Source: Haloplanus sp. CK5-1 (GTDB lineage: Archaea; Halobacteriota; Halobacteria; Halobacteriales; Haloferacaceae). Taken from it: a stretch of 64,000 bases of DNA. The DNA is taken from positions 1,612,001 to 1,676,000 of the forward strand of contig NZ_CP147505.1 in NCBI RefSeq assembly GCF_037201915.1, written 5' to 3'. The first letter of the stretch is position 1; the number at the start of each line of letters is the position of its first letter. Below are positions 60,266 through 64,000 of this stretch, in pieces. A program made the translations under genes and the position numbers. A model generated the notes under the pieces. It searched no databases, was not told the origin of the DNA, and saw nothing but the letters and a program-made list of their open reading frames with translations.

Positions 60266-61723
60266 ATGAGTTCCGTGGCTCCGGTCTCGACGATGTCCTC
60301 GTACGCGATTCTCGGCTGCGGGAGCGTCGGTCACGCTGTCGCCGAGGACCTCGACGCTGACGGCAAGGACGTGTTGATTCTCGATCGTGACGAGAGCCGC
60401 GTCGAAGCGCTCCGCGACCAGGACCTCGACGCGCGGCGAACGGACATCCGCGACGACGAGGTGGCGGACCTGGTAGCCGACCGGGACGTCCTCCTCATCC
60501 TGGCGTCGGACGTGGAGGCGAACAAGGCGGCGGTGTCGACGATCAGGGAACGAGGCGGCGACCAGTTCATCGTCGTCCGGGCCTCCGACCCCGTCTCCGA
60601 GGACGAACTCACCGAGGCGGGCGCGGACGTCGTCATCAACCCCTCGCAGGTGATCGCGGAGTCGGCCCTTCGGGCACTGGAGACGGGAGAACTGGAGTAC
60701 AAGGCCCAGCAGCTCGCGGAACTCCTCGGCTCGACCGACGGGACACTCGCAATCCTCACCCACGACAACCCCGATCCGGACTCCATCGCGAGCGCGGTCG
60801 CACTTCGGGCTATCGCCGAGGCCCACGGCGTGGAGGCGGACATCATCTACGACGGCGACATCGGCCACCAGGAGAACCGGGCGTTCGTGAACCTCCTCGG
60901 CATCGAACTCCTCCCCCTCTCCGAGGTGGAGTCACTGGAGAATTACCCGCTGATCGCGCTGGTCGACCACATGAAGTCGGGTGACCTCGGCCTCGACACC
61001 GAGGTCGACATCTTCATCGACCACTACGAACCGGAGACCGACTACGACGCCGGCTTCATCGACGTGCGGCCGAACGTCTCCTCGACGTCGACCATCCTCA
61101 CGAAGTACATCCAGGAGTTCGACCTCTCGCCGAGCGAGGCGGTGGCGACGGCGCTGTTGTACGGCATCCGCGCCGAGACGCTCGACTTCAAGCGGGACAC
61201 GACGCCCGCGGACCTGACGGCGGCGGCGTACCTCTACCCCTTCGCCGACCACGACACACTCGAACAGGTGGAGTCGCCGTCGATGTCGCCGGAGACCCTC
61301 GACGTCCTGGCGGAGGCGATACAGAACCGGCAGGTCCAGGGGAGTCACCTCGTCTCGAACGCGGGGTTCATCCGCGACCGCGACGCGCTCGCACAGGCCG
61401 CCCAGCACCTCCTGAATCTGGAGGGCATCACCACGACGGCGGTGTTCGGCATCGCCGACGACACCATCTACCTGGCCGCCCGATCGAAGGACATCCGCAT
61501 CAACATCGGGAACATCCTCGACGACGCCTACGGCAGTGTCGGCGAGGCGGGTGGCCACTCGACGCAGGGCAGCGTCGAGATTCCGCTCGGCCTCTTCACC
61601 GGCATCGAGGCGAGCGAGAACAACCGCGACACGCTCCTCTCGCTGGCCGAGGAAGCGGTCCGCAAGAAGTTGTTCGACGCGATGGGCGTCGAGAGTACCG
61701 GAGAAACCGGAAACGGGAGCTGA
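60266..61723 (+). CDS. TrkA-N / DHH phosphoesterase fusion protein
   Basis: A 485-residue protein. The N-terminal about 135 residues are a TrkA-N NAD-binding Rossmann domain (YAILGCGSVGHAVAEDL, VLLILASDVEANKAAV, FIVVRASDPVSE). The C-terminal part is a DHH/DHHA1 phosphoesterase related to RecJ and nanoRNases: LTHDNPDPDSIASAVAL (the DxD and metal site), LVDHMKSGDLGL, IFIDHYEP, and GGHSTQGSVEIPLGLF at the end. Haloarchaeal versions are known as RecJ-like or DHH proteins. Start ATG 60266 is 25-35 bp after ATTAAG; the ATG at 60293 (MSSYAILG) is an alternative. Confidence 0.87.
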   Translation: MSSVAPVSTMSSYAILGCGSVGHAVAEDLDADGKDVLILDRDESRVEALRDQDLDARRTDIRDDEVADLVADRDVLLILASDVEANKAAVSTIRERGGDQFIVVRASDPVSEDELTEAGADVVINPSQVIAESALRALETGELEYKAQQLAELLGSTDGTLAILTHDNPDPDSIASAVALRAIAEAHGVEADIIYDGDIGHQENRAFVNLLGIELLPLSEVESLENYPLIALVDHMKSGDLGLDTEVDIFIDHYEPETDYDAGFIDVRPNVSSTSTILTKYIQEFDLSPSEAVATALLYGIRAETLDFKRDTTPADLTAAAYLYPFADHDTLEQVESPSMSPETLDVLAEAIQNRQVQGSHLVSNAGFIRDRDALAQAAQHLLNLEGITTTAVFGIADDTIYLAARSKDIRINIGNILDDAYGSVGEAGGHSTQGSVEIPLGLFTGIEASENNRDTLLSLAEEAVRKKLFDAMGVESTGETGNGS

Positions 61724-61727
61724 CGAC

Positions 61728-62018
61728 TCAGGCCACGACGTCCTCGTCCTCGTCCTCGTCCTCGAGTCGCTCGACCACGTCGCTGATCAGGATCACGTCA
61801 CCGACCGCACGGACCCAGCTGTAAGGGATCATCACGCCCTTGCCGGACTCGATCCGGTCGGCGAACAGTTCCCGACTGAGTTCGCCGAGCGCGAGCCCGG
61901 TGACCGTCTGACCGCCGAGATCGAGGCGAACGTCCTCGACTTCGCCGACGAATGCCCCGTTGTTCGAGTAGACCTCGCGCCCGACGAGCGTCGTGATCTC
62001 CTGTGGCGTGCCGTCCAT
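61728..62018 (-). CDS. PRC-barrel domain protein
   Basis: A 96-residue protein from ATG 62018 (MDGTPQEITTLVGREVYSNN). The PRC-barrel fold is visible in LVGREVYSNNGAFVGEVEDVRLDLGGQ and VMIPYSWVRAVGDVILISD, with an acidic C-terminus (EDEDEDEDVVA). In archaea such proteins bind ribosomal or other RNA-protein targets. GTG 62024, two codons earlier, is an alternative start. Convergent with the DHH gene. Confidence 0.87.
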   Translation of the reverse strand: MDGTPQEITTLVGREVYSNNGAFVGEVEDVRLDLGGQTVTGLALGELSRELFADRIESGKGVMIPYSWVRAVGDVILISDVVERLEDEDEDEDVVA

Positions 62019-62071
62019 ATCCACACCTGTTCGTGACGGGTCTTAATAGTTCGCGGATGCGGTTCCCGCGA

Positions 62072-64000
62072 CTACCGCGGTGCGACCAGTTGGATCGGGT
62101 GCCGGGGTCGCCGCGAGAGCAGCGCGTCGAGTTGTTCGAGACAGGACGTGCCGCTGGCGACCACTTCTCGATCCCCCGTCTCCGGGGTCGTGAACTGCTC
62201 GGCTAGGTCGTCGCCGACGTCCATGCTCAGTTCGTAGTAATCCTCCTTGTAGCCGAACGATCCGGCCATCCCACAACACTCCACGTCCGAGGTGACCACG
62301 TCGTAGCCCAAGTCTTCGAGGACCGTCACGGTGTGGGCCTCGAGACCGAGGGTGCGTTGCTGGCAGTGTGCGTGGTAGGCGACGGCGTCGTCGCCGCCAC
62401 GGAGGGCGTCCGTGTCGGCCCCGTTCTCCAGCAGGCCGTAGACGTACTCCATGATCTCGTAGCTGTTCTCCTGGAGCCGTTCGACGGAGGCTTCGGGGAG
62501 GAACCGCTCGTACTCGCGGTCGAACATGGCGAGGTCGGAGGGTTCGATCACGATCACGTCCCGGCCGGCGTCGACGTGTTCGGCGAGGCTCCCGTACACG
62601 TCGTGGGCGTGGTCCTCGGCGGTGGCGATCATGCCCTGCGAGAGCGGGGCGCGGCCGCTGGATCGGACGGCGGGCACGCGGACCGAGACGCCAAGCGCCT
62701 CCAAGGTCCGGACCGCGGCCTTCCCGCGTTCGACCTGGACGTGGTTGGTGTAGACGTCGGGGTAGAGGACGACCTCTCGGGACGGGTCGGAGACCGTCGA
62801 GACGCGGCGGTCGAACCAGTCGACGAGCGTCTCGCGCCGGAACTCGGGGAGGTCGCGCCGCGCGTCGACGCCGACGACGCGTTCGAGCGCCCACCGTGCG
62901 GGCGCGGTGTCGGCGAGCCAGTTGGAGACGGGGGCGGTCGCGCTCCCGAGTTTCGCCAGCGTCTCGAAGTTGCCGAAGAGACGCTTGTCGAGGTCGAGTC
63001 CGCCGGGTTCCTCGTCGGGGGTGAGACCCTCGACGAGGAAGTCAGCACCCTCGGGCTCCTCGCCGCGGTTGACCCGGTCGCGGACGACCGTGTTGATCCA
63101 CGGGATGTCGATCTTGGTCGGACAGCCGTTGACACAGCGCGAACAGCCGGTACAGAAGTCGTTGAACTCGGCCGCGGTGTCGAGGCCCTCGACGCCGGCC
63201 TCCCAGCCGGTGCCGATGCCGCCGGAGTAGGTCTCGCCGCCGAAGCCGTGGCCGCCGACGTGCTGGAAGTTGGCACAGGAGTTGGAACACTGCCCACACC
63301 GGATGCAGTACAGCGTCTCGCGGAGCTGGTCGTCCTCGCGCATCGCCATCCGGCCGTTGTCGACGAGGACGAGGTGGAAGTCGCGGTCCGAGTCCCGCTC
63401 GGAGAGGGGCGTCTCGTCGTCGTCGAAGTCGAGGGTCGGGGAGTCGACCGGCGGCGTGAGCAGGGAAACGTAGGCGGTGAGGTCCTGTCCCGTCCCCGAC
63501 CGGGCGAGGAGTTCGAGAAACGGCGAGAGGTCGTCGGTCGAGGGGATCACCTTCTCCACACCGGCGACGGCGACGTGGGTGTCCGGTGTCACCGCACACT
63601 TCCGGGCGTTGCCCTCGCTCGTGACCAGTGCCATCGTCCCCGTGTCGGCGGTGACGAAGTTCGCGCCGGTCACCCCCACGTCGGCGTCGCGGATGAGTTC
63701 GCCCAGCCGCTCTCGCGCGAAGCTGGTGAGTTCGTCCGCGGTTTCGGGGGGGTCCTCCGGGTCGAACGTCTCCGCGAACAACTCGGCGATGCTCTCCCGG
63801 GACCGGTGGATGGCGGGAGCGATCAAGTGAGAGGGCGTCTCGTCGGCCAACTGGACGACCCACTCGCCGAGGTCGGTCTCGACCACGTCGGTGCCGTCGG
63901 CCTCGAGGGCGTCGTTGAGGTCGAGTTCCTCCGTCGTCATCGACTTGCTCTTGACGACCCGGTCGGCGTCCTCGTCGGCCACCACCTCGCGGACGTATCG
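62072..64000 (-). CDS. LUD-domain / Fe-S / CCG-domain protein (LutB-LutA-type fusion), 5' end off window
   Basis: The frame is open from the right edge, so the start is missing. The visible 642 residues have three parts: an LUD (LutB/LutC-like) domain (KSKSMTTEELDLND ... VTGANFVTADTGTMALVTSEGNARK), a twin 4Fe-4S ferredoxin region (CIRCGQCSNSC and CTGCSRCVNGCPTKIDIP), and two CCG-type cysteine domains (HCQQRTLG and SDVECCGMAGSFGY) as in LutA/GlpC. Bacteria usually split LutA and LutB; here they are one chain. Likely oxidises lactate or another 2-hydroxyacid to the quinone pool. It is the last gene in the window. Confidence 0.87.
   Translation of the reverse strand, partial: RYVREVVADEDADRVVKSKSMTTEELDLNDALEADGTDVVETDLGEWVVQLADETPSHLIAPAIHRSRESIAELFAETFDPEDPPETADELTSFARERLGELIRDADVGVTGANFVTADTGTMALVTSEGNARKCAVTPDTHVAVAGVEKVIPSTDDLSPFLELLARSGTGQDLTAYVSLLTPPVDSPTLDFDDDETPLSERDSDRDFHLVLVDNGRMAMREDDQLRETLYCIRCGQCSNSCANFQHVGGHGFGGETYSGGIGTGWEAGVEGLDTAAEFNDFCTGCSRCVNGCPTKIDIPWINTVVRDRVNRGEEPEGADFLVEGLTPDEEPGGLDLDKRLFGNFETLAKLGSATAPVSNWLADTAPARWALERVVGVDARRDLPEFRRETLVDWFDRRVSTVSDPSREVVLYPDVYTNHVQVERGKAAVRTLEALGVSVRVPAVRSSGRAPLSQGMIATAEDHAHDVYGSLAEHVDAGRDVIVIEPSDLAMFDREYERFLPEASVERLQENSYEIMEYVYGLLENGADTDALRGGDDAVAYHAHCQQRTLGLEAHTVTVLEDLGYDVVTSDVECCGMAGSFGYKEDYYELSMDVGDDLAEQFTTPETGDREVVASGTSCLEQLDALLSRRPRHPIQLVAPR

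Overview
The window is a high-GC haloarchaeal (class Halobacteria) chromosome segment. The evidence is strongly acidic proteins, an archaeal aIF2-beta, GatD, MptA, an XPD/Rad3-type helicase, TrmB and ArsR-type regulators, class III (type IV pilin) signal sequences, a UPF0058 protein, and many genes with a TATA-like box 22-35 bp before the start codon, as expected for leaderless transcripts. Nearly all of it is dense, ordinary chromosomal housekeeping; third-position GC is so high that many long antisense frames stay open and were ignored.

Layout. 1-1310: 5' part of a quinol-dependent nitric oxide reductase (minus strand), with a perfect CGAACATGTTCG palindrome 65 bp upstream of its start. 1.43-4.50 kb: a lower-GC IS200/IS605 (IS1341-type) element, with a ribbon-helix-helix microgene plus tnpB, whose tnpB is split by a second, ISH3-like IS; the tnpB reading frame can be rebuilt exactly across a 6-bp target duplication. 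4.5-10.3 kb: MutS-like ATPase, FG-GAP/UnbV protein, small zinc protein, XPD-like helicase. 10.4-13.1 kb: a minus-strand operon of a membrane-anchored HTH regulator, an exported subtilisin-like protein lacking the usual catalytic Asp, and a DUF5658-like membrane protein. 13.2-17.6 kb: Nnr, MoaC, HflX, M14-like deacylase. 17.7-21.3 kb: sdhCDBA. 21.4-23.4 kb: a type IV pilin and small conserved proteins. 23.6-30.5 kb: CarB, NAD kinase, a KaiC/RAD55-like ATPase with nine perfect 18-bp repeats, nitroreductase, UspA, cupin.

30.6-33.7 kb: pilin-like surface proteins (one with three Ig-like repeats, one frameshifted) and an ArsR-type regulator. 34.1-38.7 kb: GatD, two FAD oxidoreductases, DUF6149. 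38.9-41.8 kb: a three-gene NAD(P) transhydrogenase operon. 41.9-47.1 kb: DUF1810, MptA, TrmB, a YyaL-type thioredoxin-fold protein, FxsA; then tRNA-Ile(GAT). 47.3-52 kb: half-size EamA, ROK protein, membrane protein, zinc-ribbon microproteins, tRNA-Met (initiator type), aIF2-beta, UPF0058, UPF0212. 52.1-54.1 kb: an arsenic-resistance operon in which arsR and the ACR3 pump gene are both broken while the arsenate-reductase-like gene is intact. 54.1-58.5 kb: Ogg-like glycosylase, APC permease, ThrS. 58.5-60.2 kb: gene-poor stretch with small ORFs, a possible DUF1508 remnant and two tRNA-Lys-derived inverted-repeat modules next to tRNA-Lys(CTT). 60.3-64 kb: TrkA-N/DHH fusion, PRC-barrel protein and an LUD plus CCG-domain lactate-utilisation-type protein that runs off the right edge.

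The most unusual items are the nested IS, the HTH/pseudo-subtilase/DUF5658 operon, the decayed ars operon, the tRNA T-arm inverted-repeat modules, the perfect hexapeptide repeat array, and a recurrent use of CTAG/TTAA as shared stop codons of convergent genes. I found no CRISPR array, rRNA, integrase or prophage, and nothing that I can call a wholly new system with confidence.
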